The notes beneath the pieces are model-generated. The model saw only the letters and a list, made by a program, of their open reading frames with translations, did no database searches and was not told the DNA's origin. This document shows positions 1-8,269 of a DNA stretch of 35,471 bases, one piece after another; the stretch's first letter is position 1, and each line of letters opens with the position of its first letter. The translations under genes and the position numbers were made by a program. Origin of the DNA: an uncultured Clostridia bacterium (lineage in GTDB: Bacteria; Bacillota; Clostridia; UBA1381); assembly GCA_944390495.1 (NCBI GenBank), contig CALXQE010000055.1, positions 1 to 35,471 of the forward strand, read 5' to 3'.

Positions 1-569
1 TGTACAAGCACAGCGATTGCCGTAATAAGAACAGTATCAGTATTGAAATGTGTACAAGCGGTGGTTATACCGTGGCAAAACAGACAATCAATAATACAGC
101 ATATCTTTGTGCTAAGCTGTGTAATCTACTGGGTATAACAGCGGAAAACGTGGATAAATATGTACTGCGTCATTATGATGTGTGGGACAAGTCATGTCCT
201 GCTCAATGGGCGAGTGCGAATAGTAGCGGCTGGACAGAGTTTAAAAAACAGGTGAAGAACATTTTAAACGGAAATGAGGGATTAACATTGACACAATATG
301 AGGAACTTAAACAGGAAATATCGACATTGCAAACGGAAAATGCTGTACTAAAAGCCGAAGTGGATAATCTTAAAAATCCCATGATTTATAACTATATTGA
401 TGATAATATGCCGTCATGGGCACATGAAGCTGTACAATGGTTTATGGATAAAGGCATTATTAAAGGTACAGGCGACGGACTGGGACTTGATGATACAAAG
501 CTGTGGATGTGCACAATGCTGCATAGAGCAATTAAGTTTATAGCAGGGTTGATTAACATTAAAGTCTAA
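1..569 (+). CDS. N-acetylmuramoyl-L-alanine amidase (endolysin type), 5' end cut by window edge
   Basis: Only the last 188 residues are present; the frame is open to the left edge, so the ATG at 48 is internal. The block NSISIEMCTSGGY followed by RHYDVWDKSCP is typical of the zinc amidase_2/PGRP fold: the His and the Cys of the second block are the expected metal ligands. The family cleaves the amide between N-acetylmuramic acid and the stem peptide. After the catalytic domain comes a coiled coil (about residues 94-125 of the visible part, QEISTLQTENAVLKAEVDNL) and a short SLH-like module (MPSWAHEAVQWFMDKGIIKG) that probably holds the enzyme in the wall. It could be a phage lysin or a host autolysin; no other phage gene is visible. 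A terminator follows. Confidence 0.8.
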   Translation, partial: YKHSDCRNKNSISIEMCTSGGYTVAKQTINNTAYLCAKLCNLLGITAENVDKYVLRHYDVWDKSCPAQWASANSSGWTEFKKQVKNILNGNEGLTLTQYEELKQEISTLQTENAVLKAEVDNLKNPMIYNYIDDNMPSWAHEAVQWFMDKGIIKGTGDGLGLDDTKLWMCTMLHRAIKFIAGLINIKV

Positions 570-629
570 ATAATATGAACGTGTGTCACTATGTATAGAG
601 TGGCAAATAGTTTGAGAAATTAACAGAAA

Positions 630-656
630 GGCGGGGAGAAATCCTCGTCTTTTTTT
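630..656 (+). terminator. Rho-independent terminator after the amidase gene
   Basis: An 8-bp stem with two G-T wobbles (GGCGGGGA with TCCTCGTC), a GAAA loop and a run of seven T. Confidence 0.7.
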
Positions 657-707
657 GTGTTATAAAGGTATTTGGTAGCATCGATAACACCATAGAATAA
701 AATAATG

Positions 708-735
708 TTTACTTAATTGTATTTGGTGGTATAAT
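708..735 (+). promoter_or_regulatory. Candidate sigma-A promoter of the stalk-domain gene
   Basis: TTTACT (708-713), 16-base spacer, perfect TATAAT (730-735), 20 bases before the start codon. The -35 box matches poorly, so confidence rests on the -10 box and position. Confidence 0.5.
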
Positions 736-755
736 ATACTAAAGGAGGGGTTAAT

Positions 756-1835
756 ATGAAAAAAAGATTTATAACAGGTTTTGCCTGCGGTGCGTTGATA
801 TTTGGTACAGTGGGTGTATTTGCAGGTCAGTATGTAGCAGTTGAAAATCCGTTTTCGGTTCAGCTCAACGGCGAAAATGTAAATATTGAGGGCTATAATA
901 TTAACGATAATACATATTTCAAATTACGTGATATTGCAGATATTGTTGGCGGATTTGAAGTAGATTTTCAAAACAATACTATTCAGCTTTCAAAAGATGG
1001 ATATATATATGAAAATGTAACAGTTAATGATGAATCAGATGTAAGCTTAACAAATAATTTTTCGAGAGTTGGAAGTATTGGTGACAATGTATATGTAACT
1101 CCGTTGGCAGGGACAAACGGTGGATTTGTTTTTTCACCAGGTAATGTTGACATTAATCAATTGCCGTATGGCATGATGAACTTGGGAGATATATATAGTT
1201 TTTGTTACTATAACGGAAGAATATATTATCTCACAGGTGAGGAAGGTTCTGACATATTACCGGCAAGTATATATTCGTGCGATACAAATGGATCTGATAA
1301 TAAGCTTATTGTTGATGATGCAGCTAACAATACAGAGATATATATTGTTAATAATTATATGTATTACAATCAAGTCAAGGAATTGCCGGACTATTATACC
1401 AATGCGGGTATCAACAGAGTAAATTTAGAAAATAATGTATCTGAAAAATTTGTAAATAATGATTCAGCGTATATGTATTTGTGTGATGAAAACAATCTGT
1501 ATTATTCTGACAGCAGCAGTGTCGGAACATATTATTCAATAGATTACAATGGACAAAATATTAATAAATTAGCAGACAATGCCGCTGAAACTCCGGGTGA
1601 TTATAGCATAAGTAAATTTATCAAAGATGATATGATATATTATATATCAGGAAATAAACTGTATTCTCAAAAGCGAAATGATGTTGCATCGTTAAAAGAA
1701 ATGTGCGAAGTTCCGCTGGAGGGATATAATAAAAGCTCTATTATGAATGTTGATGATAAGTACGTATATTATGCATATTATGATATGTCTTCATCATCAG
1801 GACCGAAAGCACAGGTATTTACGGCAGAAAGATAA
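756..1835 (+). CDS. Secreted stalk-domain protein with DUF5050-like repeat region
   Basis: A signal peptide (about residues 1-23, MKKRFITGFACGALIFGTVG) is followed by one copper-amine-oxidase N-terminal-like stalk unit (about 28-85), recognisable by YFKLRDIADIVGG and the later VDFQNNTIQLS. The rest (about 86-359) has repeated aromatic strands such as GRIYYLT, YMYYNQ and NLYYSD, with NGSDN-type turns. This resembles the DUF5050 beta-propeller-like domains found in many clostridial surface proteins. No wall anchor, transmembrane helix or catalytic motif is seen, so it is probably a released or stalk-bound surface protein of unknown ligand. The start has an AAAGGAGGGG ribosome site. It is monocistronic, with its own promoter and terminator. 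Confidence 0.75.
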   Translation: MKKRFITGFACGALIFGTVGVFAGQYVAVENPFSVQLNGENVNIEGYNINDNTYFKLRDIADIVGGFEVDFQNNTIQLSKDGYIYENVTVNDESDVSLTNNFSRVGSIGDNVYVTPLAGTNGGFVFSPGNVDINQLPYGMMNLGDIYSFCYYNGRIYYLTGEEGSDILPASIYSCDTNGSDNKLIVDDAANNTEIYIVNNYMYYNQVKELPDYYTNAGINRVNLENNVSEKFVNNDSAYMYLCDENNLYYSDSSSVGTYYSIDYNGQNINKLADNAAETPGDYSISKFIKDDMIYYISGNKLYSQKRNDVASLKEMCEVPLEGYNKSSIMNVDDKYVYYAYYDMSSSSGPKAQVFTAER

Positions 1836-1847
1836 TTTAAACATACT

Positions 1848-1880
1848 AAAAGAGTACATCAACTGATGTACTCTTTATTT
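1848..1880 (+). terminator. Rho-independent terminator after the stalk-domain gene
   Basis: A perfect 10-bp stem (AGAGTACATC, loop AACT, GATGTACTCT) followed by TTATTT. It overlaps the 3' end of the opposite-strand small gene, whose last codons lie in the stem. Confidence 0.8.
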
Positions 1881-2041
1881 GCAATGACATAATGTATATA
1901 TGTTGCATAATCTTTATCTCTGCAACTGTCATACACCTTATCGGTATGTATGCAAACAGCCTCGCGGAAATTTGTGTCACAGGGATGATCGCAGTTATCA
2001 TTACAGTTATCATTACAGTGATGGTTGTTATAATCTGCCAT
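1859..2041 (-). CDS. Small Cys/His/Asn-rich protein, probably a truncated gene
   Basis: A 60-residue reading frame with an AAAGGA ribosome site ten bases before its ATG. It begins with a Cys/His/Asp/Asn-rich stretch (HHCNDNCNDNCDHPCD), then a block REAVCIHTDKVYDSCRDKD. From memory, this block is a hallmark of longer (over 300 residues) clostridial proteins of unknown function in which it continues as CxEDLRV. Here the similarity stops exactly after DKD, and the remaining 17 residues (YATYIHYVI...) look unrelated and run into the terminator of the convergent gene. That suggests the 5' remnant of a larger gene cut by rearrangement, although a genuinely short member is possible. Function unknown. 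Confidence 0.55.
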   Translation of the reverse strand: MADYNNHHCNDNCNDNCDHPCDTNFREAVCIHTDKVYDSCRDKDYATYIHYVIANKEYIS

Positions 2042-2151
2042 TATAATCAGTCCTTTCTATATTTTAAGGGTGTTCCCTTGATATAGAATATGCGTAGTAT
2101 TAAAAAGTGTGATTATTTGAAATTTATAATGATGATAAATATAAATCACAT

Positions 2152-2189
2152 AAAAAGCCGCCTGTTTTATGTGATCTTACAGGCAGCTT
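2152..2189 (-). terminator. Rho-independent terminator after the SLH/PstS-like gene
   Basis: Read on the minus strand: AAGCTGCCTGT and ACAGGCGGCTT form an 11-bp stem with one mismatch, followed by a T run (2152-2156). Part of the stem can instead pair in a second hairpin at 2145-2175. Confidence 0.7.
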
Positions 2190-2227
2190 AAAATGTTTTT
2201 TGTGTTACAAAGTGTTTACTGCTTAAT

Positions 2228-3889
2228 TTAATCAGTATTTTTTATTACACCCATACCAGATCTGCGTATAATTTCCTGACCAAACTCACCTTGCATAAGT
2301 TTAGCAAAAGCTTCGACCTTTGGGTTATCTTCATCACGTATAACGGCATAGTAATTAGTTGTATAAGGGTATGAACCGTTAGCGATACTTTCTTCGGTAG
2401 GTTCAATATTGTTTACTGATAACATCTTCAAATTTAGCGGACCGAGAATTCGATAGTTATTAATATAATAGTAAAAAAGACTATATCCCATTGCATATTT
2501 ATCGCTGTTTTCATTATTAAATTTTTCAACATCGGTTAATATACTGGACATAATATATGAAGTACGTTCACGTCTTATATCTTCATTTATTTCATTTCCG
2601 TCAAGAATAAATTTCTCCATTTGTGCATGGCTGCCGCTGTCGTTATTACGGCAATACGGTACAAGTTCTGCGTCCTTTCCACCAAGTTTCTTCCAGTTAT
2701 AAGGAGTATTATTTACATATATATCATACAGCTGCTCAGTTGTTATATTACTTGCACGGTTATTAGCTGAAGTAAAAAATACAAGAGCCTCATTGGCAAT
2801 AGGGATATATTTTAAAGTAACACCTTTTTCTTTAGCGTAATTTTTAATATCTTCACTGGGATCAGGTACAAATATCATTTCAACCTCACCGTCTATAAGA
2901 CGTTTATAAGCATTTGAAGTTTTAGAATGTTGCTTTGGAAAATCAGGAAGATTATAAGCGTTATCGTAATAGTACCAATATATATTTTCAGTGATGTTGT
3001 AAGTAGAAGTAGAACCGTCAAGGATAGGTATTTCCTCATCAGGTGCAATATCACGTTTTATTGCAGGGGCATTATTGTCTACAAAATCAAAAACCAAGTT
3101 AGACAAAAATTCTGCACACTCATCTCGTGTAACGCTTTTTTCAGGTTGAAGTGTATATTCATCATCAGCAAGGTTATTAAAATCATTTTCAAGCCAATCA
3201 GAAATAATTCTATAATCATTTGACAAAAGCAAATTATAAGGTTCTACTGCATAATCAGACAGAGTATCATAATCAAGATAATTTGAAAAATCATATTCAC
3301 CTGTTTCATTTATACAACCCATATCAGAAAGCATACGGTAAGTCATAGCTGTAAGCTGCTCTCGAGTAACGGGTGAATTAGGATTAAACTTATCGTCTTT
3401 TTTAAATACACCTTTTTCATAAAGTGCAGTTACATATCCGCTGTACCAGCTATCTTCCGTTACATCTGAAAAAACGGATTTTTTATTTGATGGAAGAATA
3501 GAAAACAATCTTGAAAATACTGCCGACATTTCAGCTCGTGTAAGAGGTTGATTAGGTCTGAAAGTACCGTCATCAAATCCAACAAGAATTTCCCTTGCGG
3601 ACATTTCATCTATATATTGAGTGTAATACAAGGTATTGTCCAAGTCGCTGAATTTTTGCGGAGTAACAGCTTTAAATTCAAATTCTGTATTTTGATTTGT
3701 ATAAGCATAGAGATATTCACCGTAATAGGAAAGTGGTATAATCATTCCTGTATCTTTTTCGGCAGCGACATATATATTATCTGATGAATAGGAATAATTT
3801 TCAGGCCACTCTATGTAGTGTATTTCATCTGCACATACATGTGCAGAAAAACACAGAAATGATATAAATAAACACAAAAATTTTTTCAT
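2228..3889 (-). CDS. SLH-anchored protein with PstS-like substrate-binding domain
   Basis: A 553-residue exported protein. The signal peptide (about 1-20, ending HVCA) is followed by SLH repeats at about 78-128 (VGFDDGTFRPNQPLTRAEM) and 140-187 (FNPNSPVTREQLTAM), and a degenerate third at about 200-275 (QPEKSVTRDECAEFL). SLH repeats bind secondary wall polymers. Residues about 300-553 resemble PstS-type periplasmic binding proteins: LIDGEVEMIFVPDPS, then an NDSGSH segment matching the phosphate-binding SGS region, and a C-terminal NYYAVIRDE. No ABC permease or ATPase gene is adjacent, so the ligand (phosphate or another oxyanion) and purpose (capture, sensing, scaffold) are inferred. The start has a strong GAGGAGGG site, and the gene has its own promoter and terminator. 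Confidence 0.8.
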   Translation of the reverse strand: MKKFLCLFISFLCFSAHVCADEIHYIEWPENYSYSSDNIYVAAEKDTGMIIPLSYYGEYLYAYTNQNTEFEFKAVTPQKFSDLDNTLYYTQYIDEMSAREILVGFDDGTFRPNQPLTRAEMSAVFSRLFSILPSNKKSVFSDVTEDSWYSGYVTALYEKGVFKKDDKFNPNSPVTREQLTAMTYRMLSDMGCINETGEYDFSNYLDYDTLSDYAVEPYNLLLSNDYRIISDWLENDFNNLADDEYTLQPEKSVTRDECAEFLSNLVFDFVDNNAPAIKRDIAPDEEIPILDGSTSTYNITENIYWYYYDNAYNLPDFPKQHSKTSNAYKRLIDGEVEMIFVPDPSEDIKNYAKEKGVTLKYIPIANEALVFFTSANNRASNITTEQLYDIYVNNTPYNWKKLGGKDAELVPYCRNNDSGSHAQMEKFILDGNEINEDIRRERTSYIMSSILTDVEKFNNENSDKYAMGYSLFYYYINNYRILGPLNLKMLSVNNIEPTEESIANGSYPYTTNYYAVIRDEDNPKVEAFAKLMQGEFGQEIIRRSGMGVIKNTD

Positions 3890-3928
3890 AAAAATCCCTC
3901 CTCAGCATAATTGTTATATGTTATCTAT

Positions 3929-3957
3929 ATCGTACCATAAAAACGGATTTTGTACAA
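3929..3957 (-). promoter_or_regulatory. Candidate promoter of the SLH/PstS-like gene
   Basis: On the minus strand: TTGTAC, 17-base spacer, TACGAT, about 40 bases before the start codon. Confidence 0.5.
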
Positions 3958-3976
3958 TATTTTTGTTGTATTTAAA

Positions 3977-4010
3977 CAAAAAACAGACAAAATCAAATGA
4001 TTTTGTCTGT
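3977..4010 (-). terminator. Rho-independent terminator after the first MATE gene
   Basis: A perfect 13-bp stem (ACAGACAAAATCA with TGATTTTGTCTGT, two-base loop). On the minus strand it is followed by TTTTTTGTTT. Confidence 0.85.
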
Positions 4011-4018
4011 AAAATATA

Positions 4019-5365
4019 TTATATTTGAATTTTAACCCATTTGCCTGCTTTAAATCTTATAACAGCAAATAAGAACCGTGCAACCTGGTCACCTAAAACT
4101 CCCATCCAGATACCGACAATACCCCAGTTAAAGACATATCCGCAGACATAGGAAACAATCGTTCTTATAATTGTAACACTGACCATAGATGCAACGGCAG
4201 TATAGAATGTATCTCCTGCACCTCTGAGGCAGCCCATATAAATTACTTGACGAATTTGGAAAAGTACAACAATGATTATAACGTGCATAATACTTACACC
4301 TATCTCAACAATATCAGCCTCGCTGAAGAATAGACTCATAAGCAGTTTGGCACCAAAGAAGTATATAACAGCCAGGGCAACTGAAATGATACCGCCGATC
4401 ATTTGACATGTATGACCGAATTCCTTTGCACGTTCAGGTTTCTTTTCACCAAGACTTCTGCCTATAAGAGCAACAGCAGCAGCCTGAAGACCGTCACCGA
4501 AGGCAAAGGACAAACTCATAATATTCATTGCAACTTGATGTGCTGCCATTGCGGAGTTACCCTGATTTGCAGCCATAAGAGCAGTCATCATAAATCCTAC
4601 ACGCATTAGAAGTTGTTCAAAAAATACACTGTAACCTATTTTAACTATGTTTTTAAATGCAAGCCATGACGGACGGACTTTTTCTTTTATTATGTATGGT
4701 ATACTTACAAAAAAATCCGGTTTCATTATCGAAATAATACTCATTATCGCAGCTACAACTGTACCAAGTACCGTAGCAATTGCTGCACCTGCAATACCCA
4801 ATGCAGGGAATCCGAAATGTCCGTTTATGAGCAGATAGTTAAATATAATGTTAAGAGTGTTTGAAGTTATGTTTGTAATCATTGTTATCATGGTATTTCC
4901 CGCACCACGCTGTGCTGAATTAATACCCATTTGTATGGCATTAAAAACCATACCGCCCATTATGATTCTGTAATATGTAACAGACATGTCATGCGTTTCA
5001 GGAGTTGAACCGCATAAGTTCATTATGGCAGGTGCAAATAAAACAAAGAGTGTGCTTAATATAGCAGAAATAGCAACAATCATTATGAGTGCAGTAAGCA
5101 GTATGGAATTTGCTTCTTTTCTTTTATCAGCTCCGTAACGCCTTGCTACCAGTGCTGATAAAGAAACATTCATTGCAAGAAACACTGCAAAACCGACAAA
5201 TTTCGGCTGAGTTGTAAGACCGACTGCCGCAACGGCATTAGCACCAAGGGAACTTACCATAAAGGAGTCAACAAGTCCTGCAAATGCTACAAAAAATGAC
5301 TCAATAATCGCAGGGACTGCTATGTTGAGAGCGGTGAGTGCTATTTTTTTGTTATACCTTTTCAT
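4019..5365 (-). CDS. MATE family multidrug/cation exporter
   Basis: 448 residues with twelve hydrophobic segments. It belongs to the MATE/NorM-DinF superfamily, which exchanges Na+ or H+ for organic cations or other small molecules across the membrane. Typical features are the N-terminal VPAIIESFFVAFAGLVDSFM with LGANAVAAVGL, and the matching second-half block MAAHQVAMNIMSLSFAFGDG. The substrate cannot be told. It lies 54 bases after the ASKHA activator gene with no terminator between, so it is likely the last gene of a run starting at the deacetylase. The ribosome site is weak (GAAGATG). A second, only distantly similar MATE gene lies at 11.2 kb. Confidence 0.9.
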   Translation of the reverse strand: MKRYNKKIALTALNIAVPAIIESFFVAFAGLVDSFMVSSLGANAVAAVGLTTQPKFVGFAVFLAMNVSLSALVARRYGADKRKEANSILLTALIMIVAISAILSTLFVLFAPAIMNLCGSTPETHDMSVTYYRIIMGGMVFNAIQMGINSAQRGAGNTMITMITNITSNTLNIIFNYLLINGHFGFPALGIAGAAIATVLGTVVAAIMSIISIMKPDFFVSIPYIIKEKVRPSWLAFKNIVKIGYSVFFEQLLMRVGFMMTALMAANQGNSAMAAHQVAMNIMSLSFAFGDGLQAAAVALIGRSLGEKKPERAKEFGHTCQMIGGIISVALAVIYFFGAKLLMSLFFSEADIVEIGVSIMHVIIIVVLFQIRQVIYMGCLRGAGDTFYTAVASMVSVTIIRTIVSYVCGYVFNWGIVGIWMGVLGDQVARFLFAVIRFKAGKWVKIQI

Positions 5366-5419
5366 TTTGAAAATTCATCTTCTTTCTAAATATTTACAAA
5401 GTTAGTATTACAATATTAT

Positions 5420-7222
5420 TTAAAAATTCATATACTCAATATATAATTTTTCAAACAGCTCATTATTACCGAGTGATATTTCAGATGCGATATTTTTTAT
5501 ATGCTCAATACGTTGTTTGCCGTCATTTTGACAGACATACTTTACACATCCTCCAAGAGAACTGTTACCGATAGTTTTTGTTTTTCCTAAAAAGGCAGAT
5601 GGTAGTATACCCATATTACAAGCCTTTTCCACAGATAATCCATAACCGAATCCACCGGCAAGATAAACAGTATCTATATCGTAAAGGTTTATACCGTAGC
5701 TTTTTGCAAGTACTTCAATGCCGGCTTTTATGGCTGATTTTGCCATTTGTACCTGACGTATATCATTTTGTGTAAACGTTATTTTATCTGTAAGTGGATA
5801 ACCTTTATCAAAATATTTATCTAAAAGCAGACCTGTTTCATCAATAATATGTTTATCCTTCATTTCAGAAAGCAGTTCGATAATACCTGTACCACATATT
5901 CCAACAGGTGGCTTGTCATTTATAGTTTTTAACGTCCCGCTTTTTAAATCAACGCCGCATACTGCACCGTCAACACTGCCTGTTCCGCAGGAAATACGAC
6001 CTCCCTCAAATGCAGGTCCGGCAGCGGTGGAGGTGACCATGATTTTTTTTCTGTTACCTATTGCCATTTCGCCGTTTGTACCAAGGTCAATAAACATATT
6101 AACCTTATCAGACTTATCAAAGTCACACATATAAAGTCCGCTTGTAATATCACCTCCGACAAAAGCAGATATACCGCCTAAAATAAAAGTTTCGGCACTT
6201 GAAATACCACTGCCGATAACGTTGTCAGCAAAGGTGATGATTGTATCAAGGTGTTTTGATGTAAACGGGTAACTGCCAAGGGATTGGCAGGAATAATTCA
6301 TAAGCAGATGAACCATAGTTGTGTTTGCTGCAATAACAATTTTTTTTGTGTCCCCGAAATCCTTTGTGACTTCTTTAAATCCCTTTATCAGTGTATAGCG
6401 TATTTGAGAAGAAAGTTCTTTGCCTCTGCCTCTGTTGGCACTTTCGATTCTTGAAAGTACGTCCGCACCGAAACGTCTTTGGGGATTTATTTCTTTGTGG
6501 GATTTTACTGTCCCCTTGTTAGTTATAAGTTCAAAAGCAACTGTGGTAGTACCGATATCTATACATACAGCACTGTCACCGTTTTTCATATTCGGAGTGT
6601 AGTCATAGGAGGAAAGTATTTCAAAATGTCCTTTTGAAATTGTACTTCTTCTGGGACAATTAAAATTTGAACATTTAGAACAGTCGTGCTGTGCGTTAAA
6701 AATATTTTTATCATCTGTAAGTTCAAGAATATATCCGAATGTTTTTACAGGCTCAAACATAAATGCACTTGTTAAACTTACATTTTGAAGATTGGTTTTA
6801 TTTAAAATAACAGCCTGCTCAGACAGCGGAAAATCTTTAGGGGCATCAAGCCTTGATTTTATTCCCATATTTAATATTGCACATTCAGTTTTAATATGTT
6901 CAGATAATATGTTGTCCATAGAAAAAAGAAACTCGTCAGCCATTGCGTCAACGAGTAGTCCTTTCATACCTTCACCATTGTCAAAAAATGATTTTACAAA
7001 ATCGCTTATTTTGTTTCCCAGTGTCAGAAGACAGAATATTTTTTTTTCATCTACCGTAAAAGCTGCACTGGGGGACACTAAACTATAAAATTCGGATTCC
7101 AATTCACAGAAGTAACCAGAAACAGTGTTATATATACTGCTTTCTTTATTACACCCGAGAGTTTTCAGTATATTATCTTTGTTTAGTTTTACATTAAATT
7201 TTTCAATAACTTTTCTTTTCAT
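5420..7222 (-). CDS. Corrinoid-activation-type protein: MetH-activation-like domain fused to ASKHA (DUF4445) ATPase
   Basis: 600 residues. The C-terminal part (about 216-600) is an ASKHA fold of the RACo/DUF4445 family: AVCIDIGTTTVAFEL (phosphate loop 1), NMFIDLGTNGEMAIG, TAAGPAFEGGRISCG, YLAGGFGYGL. Such proteins use ATP to drive reduction of inactive Co(II) corrinoid proteins. The usual N-terminal [2Fe-2S] ferredoxin domain is missing. Residues about 40-170 instead resemble the activation domain of B12-dependent methionine synthase (LLTLGNKISDFV, LLVDAMADE, FPLSEQ, VSLTSAFMFEPVKTFGYI). A cysteine cluster C181-x2-C184-x4-C189 joins the halves and may hold an Fe-S centre. The start codon has no good ribosome site and lies two bases after the stop of the upstream deacetylase gene, so it is probably read by translational coupling. 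The target enzyme is unknown. Confidence 0.82.
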   Translation of the reverse strand: MKRKVIEKFNVKLNKDNILKTLGCNKESSIYNTVSGYFCELESEFYSLVSPSAAFTVDEKKIFCLLTLGNKISDFVKSFFDNGEGMKGLLVDAMADEFLFSMDNILSEHIKTECAILNMGIKSRLDAPKDFPLSEQAVILNKTNLQNVSLTSAFMFEPVKTFGYILELTDDKNIFNAQHDCSKCSNFNCPRRSTISKGHFEILSSYDYTPNMKNGDSAVCIDIGTTTVAFELITNKGTVKSHKEINPQRRFGADVLSRIESANRGRGKELSSQIRYTLIKGFKEVTKDFGDTKKIVIAANTTMVHLLMNYSCQSLGSYPFTSKHLDTIITFADNVIGSGISSAETFILGGISAFVGGDITSGLYMCDFDKSDKVNMFIDLGTNGEMAIGNRKKIMVTSTAAGPAFEGGRISCGTGSVDGAVCGVDLKSGTLKTINDKPPVGICGTGIIELLSEMKDKHIIDETGLLLDKYFDKGYPLTDKITFTQNDIRQVQMAKSAIKAGIEVLAKSYGINLYDIDTVYLAGGFGYGLSVEKACNMGILPSAFLGKTKTIGNSSLGGCVKYVCQNDGKQRIEHIKNIASEISLGNNELFEKLYIEYMNF

Positions 7223-7224
7223 AA

Positions 7225-8001
7225 TTAATTAAACTTACTGTCAGCCCTTTCAAAAACTTGCTCAGTTGTTGCGGAATGTTCTCTGTTCATACGCTTTAGA
7301 GGAGTGTATGTATTACCTGTAAAGTAGTTTACGCCGTATTGTGTGCTAAATGAAATTTTATAACCAAGATTATTTTTTACAGCAGAATCAATACTTTCTG
7401 TATAATAGCCATATGGCCATGAAATACTTGTTATATCATAACCTGTAATATTTTTTAATATGTTGTTATTGTTTTTTATATCGTCAATAATATCATAAAA
7501 ACAGTTTGGGTTATTATATATCGTTTTAAGGTGTTCTACCGGTGCGTGATGTATATTATCGGTGTGATTACCAATTTCTACAAGCCCGCTGTGTGCCATC
7601 TCGTATACTTGTTCTTGCGTTACATATCCATAGCGGTCTATATATGAGCCTATAAGAAACATGGTAGCTTTAGCATTATATTTTTTTAAAATAGGAAAAA
7701 CTTCTGTATAAAAATTTTCATAACCGTCATCAAGTGTGATGAGAAGTATTTTTCTGCCGTCTATATTTGCCATACTTTCATTTGCAAGCTCAGAAGCGGT
7801 TAATGTTATGTAGCCATGTTCTGTAAAATACTTTATATCGTTTTCAAACTGCTCGGGTGAAACAGTGTAGTCATCCATACGGCTTTCGTCAGATGTAACA
7901 CTATGATACATAAGTGCGGCTACATTTGCGGCAGCCTGTGCTGAAACAGCAGTAAGCGTAAACATAATGCACATTGTCAAAAGTGCAGTTAATCTTTTCA
8001 T
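7225..8001 (-). CDS. Secreted polysaccharide deacetylase (NodB / carbohydrate esterase 4)
   Basis: The start is placed at 8001 because GGAGGT lies eight bases upstream and the protein then opens with a clean signal peptide (MKRLTALLTMCIMFTLTAVS); a longer frame up to 8058 would run into the promoter -35 box. The NodB fold has all the expected motifs: ALMYHSV, LITLDDGY (catalytic and metal Asp), EIGNHTDNIHH (metal His pair) and SISWPYGYY. Family members remove N- or O-acetyl groups from cell-wall or exopolysaccharides in a metal-dependent way, here outside the cell. It is the first gene of a probable run with the ASKHA activator (2-base gap) and a MATE exporter; the functional link between them is unclear. 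Confidence 0.88.
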   Translation of the reverse strand: MKRLTALLTMCIMFTLTAVSAQAAANVAALMYHSVTSDESRMDDYTVSPEQFENDIKYFTEHGYITLTASELANESMANIDGRKILLITLDDGYENFYTEVFPILKKYNAKATMFLIGSYIDRYGYVTQEQVYEMAHSGLVEIGNHTDNIHHAPVEHLKTIYNNPNCFYDIIDDIKNNNNILKNITGYDITSISWPYGYYTESIDSAVKNNLGYKISFSTQYGVNYFTGNTYTPLKRMNREHSATTEQVFERADSKFN

Positions 8002-8029
8002 AATCAAGACCTCCAATTTATTAATAGTT

Positions 8030-8058
8030 ATTTTACTACATATACTAAAAGGTGTCAA
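8030..8058 (-). promoter_or_regulatory. Sigma-A promoter of the deacetylase operon
   Basis: On the minus strand: perfect TTGACA, 17-base spacer, TAAAAT, about 29 bases before the chosen start codon. Confidence 0.75.
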
Positions 8059-8180
8059 GTTACAGCAGTTTTATAATGTTAACAAAAACTAACTTTTGTG
8101 GCATTTTTTTAAATATAAAATGTCTATTGCAAAATTATAGGTAATAGTAAATAAAGTATATATTTCTAAAGCAAAAGGTG

Positions 8181-8209
8181 TTGAAATTTAAAGAAAAAAA
8201 GTATATAAT
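8181..8209 (+). promoter_or_regulatory. Sigma-A promoter of purF
   Basis: TTGAAA (8181-8186), 17-base spacer, perfect TATAAT (8204-8209). The implied leader is only about 55 bases, and no purine riboswitch fold is seen in it. Confidence 0.8.
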
Positions 8210-8269
8210 AAATTAGTATTAAAATTTTCATCAAAGCAAAGGCGTTTTGTTGAGTAAGGAAGTGTTATT

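Noticed and set aside
1-569. Edge of a prophage
   Set aside because: Only one lysin-like gene is visible; neighbouring genes are bacterial surface and metabolic genes, and no phage structural, integrase or attachment sequences are seen.
1892-2086. A 64-codon plus-strand frame opposite the small Cys-rich gene
   Set aside because: No ribosome site; its composition simply mirrors the Asn/Cys-rich opposite strand.
8002-8269. Purine riboswitch upstream of purF
   Set aside because: The promoter leaves a leader of only about 55 bases, with no three-way junction or aptamer loops.
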